Source: Deltaproteobacteria bacterium (GTDB taxonomy: Bacteria > Desulfobacterota > DSM-4660 > Desulfatiglandales > HGW-15). Taken from it: 14,374 bases of DNA. The stretch spans positions 1 to 14,374 of the forward strand of contig JAFGIC010000534.1 in assembly GCA_016929815.1 (NCBI GenBank), read 5' to 3'. The translations under genes and the position numbers were made by a program. The notes under the pieces are model-generated. The model was not told the origin of the DNA. It did no database searches and worked only from the letters and a program-made list of their open reading frames with translations. Shown here one piece after another: positions 1 to 6,574 of this stretch. Position 1 is the stretch's first letter; every line of letters starts with the position of its first letter.

Positions 1-1122
1 ATGGCTGTTGAAGTCCCTTTTCCACTCGCCCGGTTTGTTTTCCCTCTTCCTCCTTTTTACGGGGAGAGGCACCAGCCTCCTGCGGGATGTCTTTATCCTG
101 CGATGGAACCTGATCTTCATCTGGTCGATATAAAGATCGTCGCCTTTAAGGTCAAGAACGGGAAGCCCCGGATCTTCCGTCTGCCAGGGGTAATCGCTTC
201 CCTTATCCCAGACCTCGTAGGCAAAGTTGTCGTCGGCTACCCCCCTTGCTGCTACAATAAGCTGATAAAAACCCGGTACAAGGCCGCCGGACAGGAGGGA
301 ATAGTTTCTGGCAAACCTGTTCATGACCCTAAGCTGGCTGTTTGACAAACGCTCCTTATCGTTCTTCCACAGGTTCTGCATAGCGATTTTTATCAGCTCA
401 TTATTTGCCTTCAACCGGTCGGGCTCATCCGGTATAACCCCGGACCTGAAGTTTTCATATATTGCTGTCAGAAAAGGCATCTCGGTCAACAGTTCCCTGC
501 TTGAGTCCCTGTGGAGGTGGGAGATGCCGATCCCTTCCCTCTGCCTCCTGCCGATAACCTCGGCCTGTTGTCTTTCAAGCAGATCCATAATGCCCGGGAG
601 GTGATACAGTCCTCCGACAAAGAGGACCCTTTCACCGCTGACACTCAGGTTTTGCAGATTAAAGGCCATGGCCTTTTCCCGGAGCATGTCCTGGTCGGAA
701 CGGGGCTCATTTTGCTTTGCCTTCAGATAGGTATTGCAATAACTGAAGTGTCCGATCCTTGCGATTGAATACGGATCAGGCATGGAGGATGTATCAATGG
801 GATAAAACTCGGAATCACGGTCAATAAAATGAACCGGGACGTTGTATTCAAGGGCCAGCCTGATGGCCTCCACCTGGCCGTCAGTAGGCTCCAGAAGCAG
901 GTATATAAAGGTGCCGTCGCCCTCCTCGTAATGAATAACGGATAAAAGCGGAAGCCTTTTTATACCGATCAGTATCTTTTCTCCAAGTGTTGACGGATAC
1001 TCAACAGCTACGTGATCCGGTCTATATTCATGGAACTGTCTCCTGATTTCAAGGGCGAACTCCATCCTGTTATGGAGGATCGGGACAAACCGCACATTCC
1101 TCCATTGAATCCTGTCATTCAT
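1..1122 (-). CDS. TraB/TIKI-like protein paired with MoxR (3' end beyond window)
   Basis: The reverse strand is open for 374 codons from ATG at 1122 to the left edge with no stop, so the C-terminus is missing. The N-terminal part matches the TraB/PrgY/GumN/TIKI pattern: VPILHNR with H17, then RPDHVAVEYP with E41, DRD at 101-103, a conserved-type R/M/N stretch (REKAMAFN, 148-155), and VLFVGGLYHLPGI with H174. In that superfamily (related to ChaN and EreA folds) such residues form a putative metal-dependent hydrolase site. No signal peptide or membrane segment is seen. Residues from about 340 are rich in Arg and Lys. It starts inside the last codons of the MoxR ATPase gene (8-base overlap), so the two are probably translationally coupled and act together. 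The reaction is unknown. DUF5682-type proteins, which are also known beside MoxR and VWA genes, are the closest named comparison I can offer. Confidence 0.72.
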   Translation of the reverse strand, partial: MNDRIQWRNVRFVPILHNRMEFALEIRRQFHEYRPDHVAVEYPSTLGEKILIGIKRLPLLSVIHYEEGDGTFIYLLLEPTDGQVEAIRLALEYNVPVHFIDRDSEFYPIDTSSMPDPYSIARIGHFSYCNTYLKAKQNEPRSDQDMLREKAMAFNLQNLSVSGERVLFVGGLYHLPGIMDLLERQQAEVIGRRQREGIGISHLHRDSSRELLTEMPFLTAIYENFRSGVIPDEPDRLKANNELIKIAMQNLWKNDKERLSNSQLRVMNRFARNYSLLSGGLVPGFYQLIVAARGVADDNFAYEVWDKGSDYPWQTEDPGLPVLDLKGDDLYIDQMKIRFHRRIKTSRRRLVPLPVKRRKRENKPGEWKRDFNSH

Positions 1123-1975
1123 CATCGTCATCTTCAAACAGATCCTCAAAGTATCCCGCGGCAGCAGGATCCAGTATCATGGCTGATGCATCCCTCATCC
1201 GCTCAAAGGCCTCTTCCTTTGACGATGTCCCGCCTTCTTTAAAAATCCTTTTAAGTGCGTACCGTGCCACATTGATCCCATCCCTCACAGAATAGCGTTC
1301 ATTTGCGTCGTGGGCGGCCTGCAGAAAATCCACGACATACTCAAGTATCTCCTCATCCGCAAATGGAAGATTTGCCTTCAGTATCTGAAGCTCCTCCTCG
1401 CGCTCAGGAAAATCGATAAAGATCTGGGGCTGGAGCCTTGAATGTATGTAATCCGGCAGCTCAAATGTGCTGGCGTCATCATTCATGGTTGTGCACAGCC
1501 TGAAATCAGGGTGGGCCTTGATCTTGATCCCCGCGACTATGGATTCCACATATCGCCTGCTGTCCAGGAGCGGGGCAAGGGAGGCCCAGCTCTTTTCGCT
1601 CATCCTGTTTCCCTCGTCAATCACGGCGATGCCGCCCTTGATCATAGCAGATACGACAGAGCTCGCCATATATCTTATCTTTCCCCCTTCAGATATCACA
1701 GGGCTGATGATCAGGTCCTCGGGTCTTGTGTCCATTGTGGCCTGAAAGAGATACACTGGCTTGTCCATTGACCTGCCTGCATGATAGGCCAGGGTGGTTT
1801 TGCCCACTCCCGGCTTTCCTACTAGACGCGGATTAAGGGGCAGGTCGTCATCGTTTATGATTACCCACGCGGCAAGCAGCTGCGTCACCAGCTCATCCTG
1901 CCCTACCCATACCATGGGAACGTCATCAGGCTGTGAGAGAAATATTTCGATGCCGTCAATAACAACCTTTTCCAT
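1115..1975 (-). CDS. MoxR-family AAA+ ATPase
   Basis: A 286-residue cytoplasmic AAA+ protein. Walker A is GKPGVGKT (53-60), Walker B is GGIAVIDEGNRM with D120/E121, sensor 1 is TTMND around N165, the arginine finger is in HSRL (R180), and a sensor-2-like Arg lies in SVRDGINVARYA (231). It ends in an acidic tail (EDDDDE). The pre-sensor and lid layout and the short length match MoxR-type ATPases, which act as chaperones remodelling partner proteins, usually with a VWA protein. Here the immediate partner is the overlapping TraB-like gene; a VWA gene, if present, must lie beyond the left edge. The start is well supported by AAGGAG about 7 bases upstream. It lies 127 bases behind the flippase-like gene, so it could be in the ribF transcription unit or have its own promoter; I see no convincing promoter in the gap. 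Confidence 0.9.
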   Translation of the reverse strand: MEKVVIDGIEIFLSQPDDVPMVWVGQDELVTQLLAAWVIINDDDLPLNPRLVGKPGVGKTTLAYHAGRSMDKPVYLFQATMDTRPEDLIISPVISEGGKIRYMASSVVSAMIKGGIAVIDEGNRMSEKSWASLAPLLDSRRYVESIVAGIKIKAHPDFRLCTTMNDDASTFELPDYIHSRLQPQIFIDFPEREEELQILKANLPFADEEILEYVVDFLQAAHDANERYSVRDGINVARYALKRIFKEGGTSSKEEAFERMRDASAMILDPAAAGYFEDLFEDDDDE

Positions 1976-2102
1976 TATTATTTTCTCCTTAAAAAATCTT
2001 GTAATAAATATAACTTTTTAAATGGTTATTAGCAAGGCCCCTGCCCCGAATATTAATATACATAATAAAAGAGGTGCTCTATTGACTAAAGGAATCACAT
2101 CT

Positions 2103-3101
2103 TTAACGTTGCCGATTTATTATTATATATGCAATTAATCCGAAAAGGATCGTAGGGAAGAAGAATGAGGCGTGATAAAGGATGGCGGCAGACAATCCTT
2201 CTTCACCGCTTACACCGAAAAGAATAAAGCCGTATTGTACCGCCAGATGAAATGTCCCTATATATCCGGGCGCCGAAGGGATCATCACACCAAAGACTGC
2301 CATGGAAAGGATAATAAACAAACCGTTAAAAGGAAGTGTCAGTCCTATGGAATGCCCGATGAAGAGAACCTGAAAAAGGGATGAAGCCCAGAGGAGTAAT
2401 GAGTAAAATATCACCAACCCCCATCCGGATAAACCTTTTATTGGAGTCAATCCCTGGCCGAAGTTACGCACCATATCTATGGATTTTAATCTCAGCTTCA
2501 CCGGGAGAAAAAAAAGTGCCTTGCTGATGATTGCCAGATATCGGTCCGGTCTTAATCGGAACCCGACCAGAAAGATGATAACCAGGAGATATGATATGAA
2601 CAGCGTTATCCCTGCGGATTTAAGCCCGGTTGAAACAGACCCCATGTCTTCAGGAAAAGTGACGCTCATTAGGCCGATGAACAGGATAAGGAGCAGGGTG
2701 AATCCATCGATCAGTCTTTCGACAACTATGGTTGCGAATGTCGAACTCTTGCTTATATTCTCCCTTTCGCCCAGTTGATCCGCCCTTACAAATTCGCCCA
2801 GCCGAGCCGGGAGCACACAATTAGCGGCAAACCCGATTAAAACCGACAGGAGCCTGTTTGAAAAACCTGTGTTTTTAATAGGTTTAAGGAGTATCTTCCA
2901 GCGCCATGCCCTGATAAACAGTTGAAAAAGGTTAATCAGGGCTGCCAGGAGAAGATAATAAATGGAACATCCCGATATGACCTTCCACAACGTGACAAGT
3001 TCGATCTTCCTGAATGCCAGATATATGGATATGGCGCTTATCAGCAGGCCTAGCCAGAGTTTCCAGTTTATGGACCTGTTTCTTTCAGGGGATTTATCCA
3101 T
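2103..3101 (-). CDS. YbhN/UPF0104-type flippase-like membrane protein
   Basis: A 332-residue integral membrane protein with about eight hydrophobic segments. It carries the marks of the lysylphosphatidylglycerol-synthase transmembrane/UPF0104 family: RAWRWKILL (64-72), NCVLPARLGEFVRADQL, VVERLIDG, and PSAPGYIGTFH near the C-terminus. The family includes the membrane part of MprF and AglD-like proteins and is thought to handle or flip lipid-linked substrates; the substrate here cannot be told. No soluble MprF synthase domain is present, so aminoacyl-lipid synthesis is not implied. Its ATG overlaps the ribF stop by 8 bases (ATGGATAA), indicating translational coupling with ribF, although no functional link between the two is known. 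Confidence 0.87.
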   Translation of the reverse strand: MDKSPERNRSINWKLWLGLLISAISIYLAFRKIELVTLWKVISGCSIYYLLLAALINLFQLFIRAWRWKILLKPIKNTGFSNRLLSVLIGFAANCVLPARLGEFVRADQLGERENISKSSTFATIVVERLIDGFTLLLILFIGLMSVTFPEDMGSVSTGLKSAGITLFISYLLVIIFLVGFRLRPDRYLAIISKALFFLPVKLRLKSIDMVRNFGQGLTPIKGLSGWGLVIFYSLLLWASSLFQVLFIGHSIGLTLPFNGLFIILSMAVFGVMIPSAPGYIGTFHLAVQYGFILFGVSGEEGLSAAILYHASFFFPTILFGLIAYIIINRQR

Positions 3102-4026
3102 TAAGGTTAAATAGTTCTCGCGCTTTTTGAATATCTCTTGAAATCTGGGCCGATAATTCTTCTATCCCGCTGAAGGTCTTTTCATCCCTCAGGCGGTGCA
3201 TAAACCTGATGGTCAGATCCTTGCCTACTGTTTCTCCATTAAAATCAAACATGTGTGTCTCTATTGAAAGGACGTTTTCCCCGAATGTGGGGTTGTTGCC
3301 GATATTGCATACCCCGAAATACTGCCTGCTGTCGATCTCCGCAATAACGGCATAGACTCCCTTTTTGGGGATAAGCTCATCGACAGGGAGCAGATTAGCA
3401 GTGGGGAATCCCAGCAGTTTGCCCCCTCTCCCTGCGCCGCTTATAACCCTGCCGGTGATCTGGTAATCCCTGCCCAGAAGGACCCTGGCATGCTCAAGGT
3501 CCCCTTCTTTTATAAAGTTCCTTATGGATGTGCTTGAAACGAGCACCTTTTTCAGGTGGATAGGTTCTATAGTGTGGACCTTAAATCCCAGCTCTTTTCC
3601 CATTCTTTTAAGCAGCCCGATGTTGCCCTGTCGGTTATTCCCAAAGGAATAATCATAGCCGACCACGATCTCCCTTATCCCTATCTTATCCACAAGGATA
3701 TTTTTTACAAAATCATTGGCAGATATGGTTGAAAATTGTCTGTCAAAGGGCAGGCACAGGGTTACGTCAATGCCTGCTTCGGAGATAAGTCTCAGTTTCT
3801 GTTTTATGGGGGTTATTATCAAAAGGCCCTTTCCCGGGTTCGTAAGCTTTATGGGATGAGGTTCAAAGGTCATGACAACTGAACAGCCCCCGATAGCGGC
3901 GGCCCGCTTTTTGACCAAGTCAAAAAGCGCCAGATGCCCTTTGTGGACCCCGTCAAAATTGCCGATGGTAAGGACTGGATTTTCAAGGGGTTTGTCAAGT
4001 TCCTTTAAATCATAAATAATCTTCAT
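3094..4026 (-). CDS. ribF: Bifunctional riboflavin kinase/FAD synthetase
   Basis: Full-length (310 residues) RibF, which phosphorylates riboflavin to FMN and adenylylates FMN to FAD in the cytoplasm. The N-terminal FMN adenylyltransferase domain has GNFDGVHKGH (22-31), GYDYSFGNNRQGN (123-135) and SSTSIR (164-169). The C-terminal kinase domain has GRVISGAGRGGKLLGFPTAN (192-211), GVYAV (223-227), NIGNNPTFG (241-249) and ETHMFDF (256-262). All catalytic blocks look intact. The chosen ATG at 4026 has GGA about 8 bases upstream and gives the usual family N-terminus. It is the first gene of a minus-strand group and has a good divergent promoter in the tRNA gap. Confidence 0.97.
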   Translation of the reverse strand: MKIIYDLKELDKPLENPVLTIGNFDGVHKGHLALFDLVKKRAAAIGGCSVVMTFEPHPIKLTNPGKGLLIITPIKQKLRLISEAGIDVTLCLPFDRQFSTISANDFVKNILVDKIGIREIVVGYDYSFGNNRQGNIGLLKRMGKELGFKVHTIEPIHLKKVLVSSTSIRNFIKEGDLEHARVLLGRDYQITGRVISGAGRGGKLLGFPTANLLPVDELIPKKGVYAVIAEIDSRQYFGVCNIGNNPTFGENVLSIETHMFDFNGETVGKDLTIRFMHRLRDEKTFSGIEELSAQISRDIQKARELFNLNG

Positions 4027-4054
4027 TGGTCTTCCAAACGCTCCAAGTTATCTA

Positions 4055-4081
4055 TTGACATAAAAAGATAAATACTATAAT
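4055..4081 (+). promoter_or_regulatory. Predicted promoter of tRNA-Leu
   Basis: Perfect TTGACA (4055-4060) and perfect TATAAT (4076-4081), with a short 15-base spacer. The expected start near 4088 is about 25 bases before the mature tRNA 5' end. The short spacing is the only weak point. Confidence 0.6.
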
Positions 4082-4101
4082 TATCTCACTTGAAATATCA
4101 A
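4074..4101 (-). promoter_or_regulatory. Predicted sigma-70-type promoter of ribF
   Basis: Read on the minus strand, TTGATA (4101-4096) and TATAGT (4079-4074) are separated by 16 bases; each hexamer matches the consensus at 5 of 6 positions. Transcription would start near 4067, giving a leader of about 40 bases before ribF. Its -10 overlaps the -10 of the divergent tRNA promoter. Confidence 0.6.
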
Positions 4102-4112
4102 CAATATTTCTT

Positions 4113-4199
4113 GCCGAAGTGGCGGAACTGGTAGACGCACTAGGTTCAGGGTCTAGCGGGCGTAGGCCTGTACGAGTTCGAGTCTCGTCTTCGGCACCA
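4113..4199 (+). tRNA. tRNA-Leu (anticodon CAG)
   Basis: The cloverleaf can be drawn by hand. Acceptor GCCGAAG (4113-4119) pairs with CTTCGGC (4189-4195), and the discriminator A with encoded CCA closes at 4199. The D-arm is TGGCGGAACTGGTAGACGC. The anticodon stem CTAGG/TCTAG encloses loop TTCAGGG with anticodon CAG, reading CUG. A long variable arm (GGGCGTAGGCCTG) marks a class II tRNA, and the T-arm is ACGAGTTCGAGTCTCGT. The layout closely resembles bacterial tRNA-Leu(CAG). It is a single gene with its own promoter and terminator. Confidence 0.97.
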
Positions 4200-4220
4200 C
4201 CATTTTAATGTAACTAATTG

Positions 4221-4250
4221 AATCCTCTGAAGAAATTCAGGGGATTTTTT
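4221..4250 (+). terminator. Intrinsic terminator after tRNA-Leu
   Basis: ATCCTCTGA pairs with TCAGGGGAT (one G-U pair) around a short AGAAAT loop, followed by a run of T (TTTTTT). It lies about 20 bases past the tRNA 3' end on the same strand. Confidence 0.85.
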
Positions 4251-4281
4251 GTTGGAAAGGTCTCAATTTTACTTTTACTCT

Positions 4282-4305
4282 TTTATGGCCTTCTGAGGCC
4301 ATAAA
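4282..4305. repeat. Perfect 10-bp inverted repeat between convergent units
   Basis: TTTATGGCCT and AGGCCATAAA form a perfect 10-bp stem with a TCTG loop, 33 bases beyond the stop of the convergent CDF gene. Neither strand has a T run directly after it, so it is not a classic intrinsic terminator. It may still stop or stabilise the 3' end of the CDF transcript. Confidence 0.6.
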
Positions 4306-4337
4306 GGTGTTTTAAGACACAAATATAATCAAGCCTG

Positions 4338-5270
4338 TCAATAACTCCTTATCTCACAGGCGGTAATAGCACACCGGATGCAGTACTCGGGGGTGCAGGG
4401 CTCGGCATGAATTATTACATTGGCGCTTGAAATTTTGTCCCTGATATCCTGCTCAAGATGATCGCACATTGCATGTGAATCTTCAAAGCTGAGATATCTC
4501 GGCATTACTATATGAAGGTCAATGAAGCATACATTTCCAGCGCGTCTACTGCGAACCGCATGATATTCAACAATCAGGTTGTTATGTTCATCAAGGCAAT
4601 TATTCAGAATCTGCTGCTCTTCCCCGGGCAAGGCGTAGTCTATAAGCTCATGGACCGCCCTGACAGTGACTTCATATCCCGCCTTCAACACAAAACCTGC
4701 CATTATCAGGGCGATAATAGGGTCCAAAATAACCATATCAGTAATACGAACCATCAGGAGGCCCAGCAATACACCGGCAGCAGAGTAGACATCGGCGCTG
4801 ATGTTGCGTGCTGATGCGTCAATGGCCGTGGAGCCGGTAGCTTTGGCAACCCTGTGAAGGTGGCGGGAAAGGAAAAAGCTGGCAATGATTGAAACAATCA
4901 TTACAGCGATGCCCTCGTCAGGCTCTATTGCCGTGCTGTGGATAATTCGCTGTATTGATGTATAAATAATGAAAAAACCGGCTCCAAGCACCAGGGCCGC
5001 CTGGATCATGGCAGCAAGTCCTTCCGCCTTGCCGTGCCCGAAGGGATGTTCCTTATCGGCGGGAACCGCGGCCTTTTTTAACGCAATAAAGGTAATGCCG
5101 ATGGAAAAGATGTCGAGGAGGCTGTCCGCGGCCTGTGCCGAAATGCTGATACTGCGGGAAATAATAGAGACAACCACTTTGAGGATGATAAGAAAAATGA
5201 CTACAGACATGGAAAGCTTTACAGCCCCTGTCCTTGTCGATATGGTTTTCATCAGATTTTTCATGGTCAT
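4338..5270 (-). CDS. Cation diffusion facilitator (FieF-like) metal-ion transporter
   Basis: A 310-residue inner-membrane CDF transporter with about six TM segments and a C-terminal cytoplasmic domain. TM2 carries DSLLD (D49, D53), like FieF. The HPFGHGK motif (75-81) and the C-terminal block ending IIHAEPC (286-292) also match the FieF branch, with H237, H253 and H288 aligning to metal-binding His of the regulatory domain. In TM5 the usual HxxxD is NISAD (N156, D160), so the first ligand is Asn; this could shift specificity, for example towards Mn, Fe or Co. The tail adds cysteines at 292, 297, 300 and 305 (Cx4Cx2Cx4C), an extra potential metal site. Two starts are possible: 5270 (used here) and the ATG two codons later at 5264, which has GGA at better spacing. 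Substrate unknown. Confidence 0.93.
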   Translation of the reverse strand: MTMKNLMKTISTRTGAVKLSMSVVIFLIILKVVVSIISRSISISAQAADSLLDIFSIGITFIALKKAAVPADKEHPFGHGKAEGLAAMIQAALVLGAGFFIIYTSIQRIIHSTAIEPDEGIAVMIVSIIASFFLSRHLHRVAKATGSTAIDASARNISADVYSAAGVLLGLLMVRITDMVILDPIIALIMAGFVLKAGYEVTVRAVHELIDYALPGEEQQILNNCLDEHNNLIVEYHAVRSRRAGNVCFIDLHIVMPRYLSFEDSHAMCDHLEQDIRDKISSANVIIHAEPCTPEYCIRCAITACEIRSY

Positions 5271-5500
5271 CCGTCATCACGGTAATAATGGCGTATCAGT
5301 TAAACAATGGCCCTATGCAAAATTCTAACCGGAAATTACTGTTGCTGAATGCGGTTTTAAAATAACCGTGTTTTTAACTGGGGAGTATAGAAAATCAGCC
5401 CTTGCAGGTCAACCATCATGATAATAATAAATTGACTTCCCTGGCTTTTATTTATTAAAATTATATATCAAATTGAGTCTTCCTGTTGATTATACCGCTA

Positions 5501-5531
5501 GGAGGTGGTCATATCATGGGAGACCGCCTCT
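5501..5531 (+). promoter_or_regulatory. Leader hairpin hiding a strong Shine-Dalgarno
   Basis: GGAGGTGGTC (5501-5510) pairs with GACCGCCTCT (5522-5531) through 10 pairs, two of them G-U, with an 11-base loop containing ATG (5516). The 5' arm includes a near-perfect Shine-Dalgarno, AGGAGGT, placed before a five-codon frame (ATG at 5516, stop at 5531-5533). It sits in the 333-base gap (5271-5603) ahead of the acidic protein gene. The rest of that gap is AT-rich. It holds a TTGACT (5432-5437) that could be a -35 but has no good -10, a perfect TTGACA (5550-5555) with a poor -10 TATGTA (5572-5577) just before the gene, and no coding signal. Confidence 0.45.
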
Positions 5532-5603
5532 AAGATTATTCTCCGACAGTTGACAATGCCCGCCGTATCCATATGTAAATCTTTTTTAGGGAGGCATTTC
5601 ATT

Positions 5604-5741
5604 ATGGCCAGATTATATGAAGAAGATGATGAATACGATGATGATGACGACGATTTCAACGATGATAGTGACGAAGACGATGAAATCGATTATGATGAAA
5701 ATGATGATGAAGAATATCTGATCGTAAACACTTTATCATAA
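5604..5741 (+). CDS. Small, extremely acidic protein
   Basis: A 45-residue protein of which 25 residues are Asp or Glu, including a run of six Asp (12-17). The N-terminus MARLYEE and the hydrophobic C-terminal end YLIVNTLS are the only non-acidic parts. No family is recognised. The start at 5604 is chosen because GGGAGG lies 9 bases upstream; an in-frame GTG at 5505 would sit inside a Shine-Dalgarno-like sequence and add 33 unremarkable residues. The coding region is a GAT/GAC/GAA-rich stretch, but both Asp codons and both Asn codons are mixed, so it is not a simple repeat tract. It could buffer cations, mimic nucleic acid or bind a basic partner; this is speculation. It ends overlapping the convergent DUF1508 gene by 6 bases. 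Confidence 0.72.
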   Translation: MARLYEEDDEYDDDDDDFNDDSDEDDEIDYDENDDEEYLIVNTLS

Positions 5742-6071
5742 TGTCCAGTCTTTCACAACAGCGCGGGGAGCGTTCCTCATTACTGATGCTATACCCTTTT
5801 CCAGTCCCGCGATTGATAGATAATGCTTGCTCCTGCCGAGAATATTCCCATCAGGCCCCTTCAGGACAAAGTATGCCCCGTCGCCGTCAGTGGAGCTGCG
5901 CTGGTAGCTTTCGTTACTGGATGCATACCTTTTAACTGCCTCAATGTTGCTTATAACATCGGACTTTGATGTAAAGAATCCGCTGTTCAGGATGATTATA
6001 CCGTTTGAGGCAAGGAGGTTATAGGTATATTGACCTGCCCTCCTTTTCATGATTTCAAATTTTGCAGGCAT
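5736..6071 (-). CDS. DUF1508/YegP-like two-repeat protein
   Basis: A 111-residue soluble protein with two copies of the DUF1508 (UPF0339, YegP) motif. The first is KFEIMKRRAGQYTYNLLASN followed by GIIILNSGFF; the second is AYFVLKGPDGNILGRSKHY followed by a helix ending GIASVMRNAP. The family is small and of unknown function; E. coli YegP also has a tandem pair. The frame can start at 6098, nine codons further up, but that ATG lies only two bases from a strong hairpin (6101-6131), leaving no room for a ribosome site, and family members begin near MxxKFEI. I therefore prefer ATG at 6071, although its upstream CCAGAG is weak. The end is convergent with the acidic protein gene (6-base overlap). 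Confidence 0.85.
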   Translation of the reverse strand: MPAKFEIMKRRAGQYTYNLLASNGIIILNSGFFTSKSDVISNIEAVKRYASSNESYQRSSTDGDGAYFVLKGPDGNILGRSKHYLSIAGLEKGIASVMRNAPRAVVKDWTL

Positions 6072-6100
6072 ATATAACTCTGGTTTAAGGATAGACATGC

Positions 6101-6131
6101 AATAAGGCAGGGATAATGACCCTGCCTTATT
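6101..6131. terminator. Strong 12-bp hairpin, possible bidirectional terminator
   Basis: AATAAGGCAGGG (6101-6112) and CCCTGCCTTATT (6120-6131) form a perfect 12-bp stem with a 7-base loop. On the plus strand the 3' arm runs into TTATTTTAG, a short T-rich tail; on the minus strand the tail is TTATTGC. It lies just upstream of the DUF1508 gene and contains the stop codon of the possible relic at 6127-6243. No intact plus-strand gene close by needs it. Confidence 0.55.
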
Positions 6132-6243
6132 TTAGGTCTCCCGATATGCCGTTATTCTCCTCTATGTCATCCCTTGATCCATCCGTTTTGTAGGTGATCA
6201 TAGTTGAAGATGCACGTGCAACCGAGAGGGCCTGTTTGAGAAG
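6127..6243 (-). pseudogene. Possible relic of a small gene (uncertain)
   Basis: On the minus strand a frame of 38 codons follows an in-frame TAG (6246-6244) and ends at TAA inside the 6101-6131 hairpin. It reads LLKQALSVARASSTMITY then an acidic, Gly/Asn-rich tail. Upstream of the TAG the same frame continues with GIGIVFAE but has no start codon, as if a small gene had lost its start and gained a stop. Only 24 residues remain from the first ATG (6201). No family is recognised. The rest of the gap (6247-6574) shows no coding signal. Confidence 0.2.
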
Positions 6244-6435
6244 CTATTCTGCAAATACGATGCCAATGCCTGAATCACATATTGTTTATATTTTGATTAA
6301 ATAACAGCCGGTTGGCGGTACTGCCAGGACGCCTTCTGCATAACCGTGTAACAATTTGCCAAATTTATAGGTAATTCTTTTCCAGAGTTTATAAAATTTT
6401 ACACATTGGGGTGAATTGTCGTATTACACATTCAG

Positions 6436-6477
6436 AGGGGTTCATGTTGTGAGCCTTTTAGTAAAGGTAAAACCCCT
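6436..6477 (+). promoter_or_regulatory. Nested inverted repeat upstream of the cytochrome gene
   Basis: AGGGGTT (6436-6442) pairs with AACCCCT (6471-6477), and inside it CCTTT/AAAGG (6454-6467) forms a second stem around TAGT. The structure is followed by TGATTTTAA, weakly terminator-like, and lies about 100 bases before the cytochrome start. It could be a leader attenuator or an operator-rich region; no clear -35/-10 pair was found here. Confidence 0.3.
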
Positions 6478-6574
6478 TGATTTTAAGCGATAATTTTGAT
6501 ACACAAATATCACCTTTAAAATACAATAGATCCTGACGAGACAGGTGATCATAAAATTAAAACAGAGGATAAAA

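Noticed and set aside
1..768. Three overlapping plus-strand open frames at the left edge
   Set aside because: They mirror the long uninterrupted minus-strand gene with recognisable TraB-like motifs; no ribosome sites or family features.
4282..4305. Intrinsic terminator of the CDF gene
   Set aside because: The stem is perfect but no T run follows on either strand; kept only as an inverted repeat.
5505..5603. Longer GTG start for the acidic protein
   Set aside because: The GTG is embedded in a Shine-Dalgarno-like sequence and hairpin; ATG at 5604 has a properly spaced GGGAGG.
6312..6332. Sigma-54 promoter around TTGGCGGTACTGCC
   Set aside because: The GG-10-GC spacing of the -24/-12 elements is not met; it is only a short palindrome-like sequence.
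6545..6574. GTG start for the cytochrome
   Set aside because: No ribosome site, and the added charged residues do not fit a signal peptide; ATG at 6575 does.
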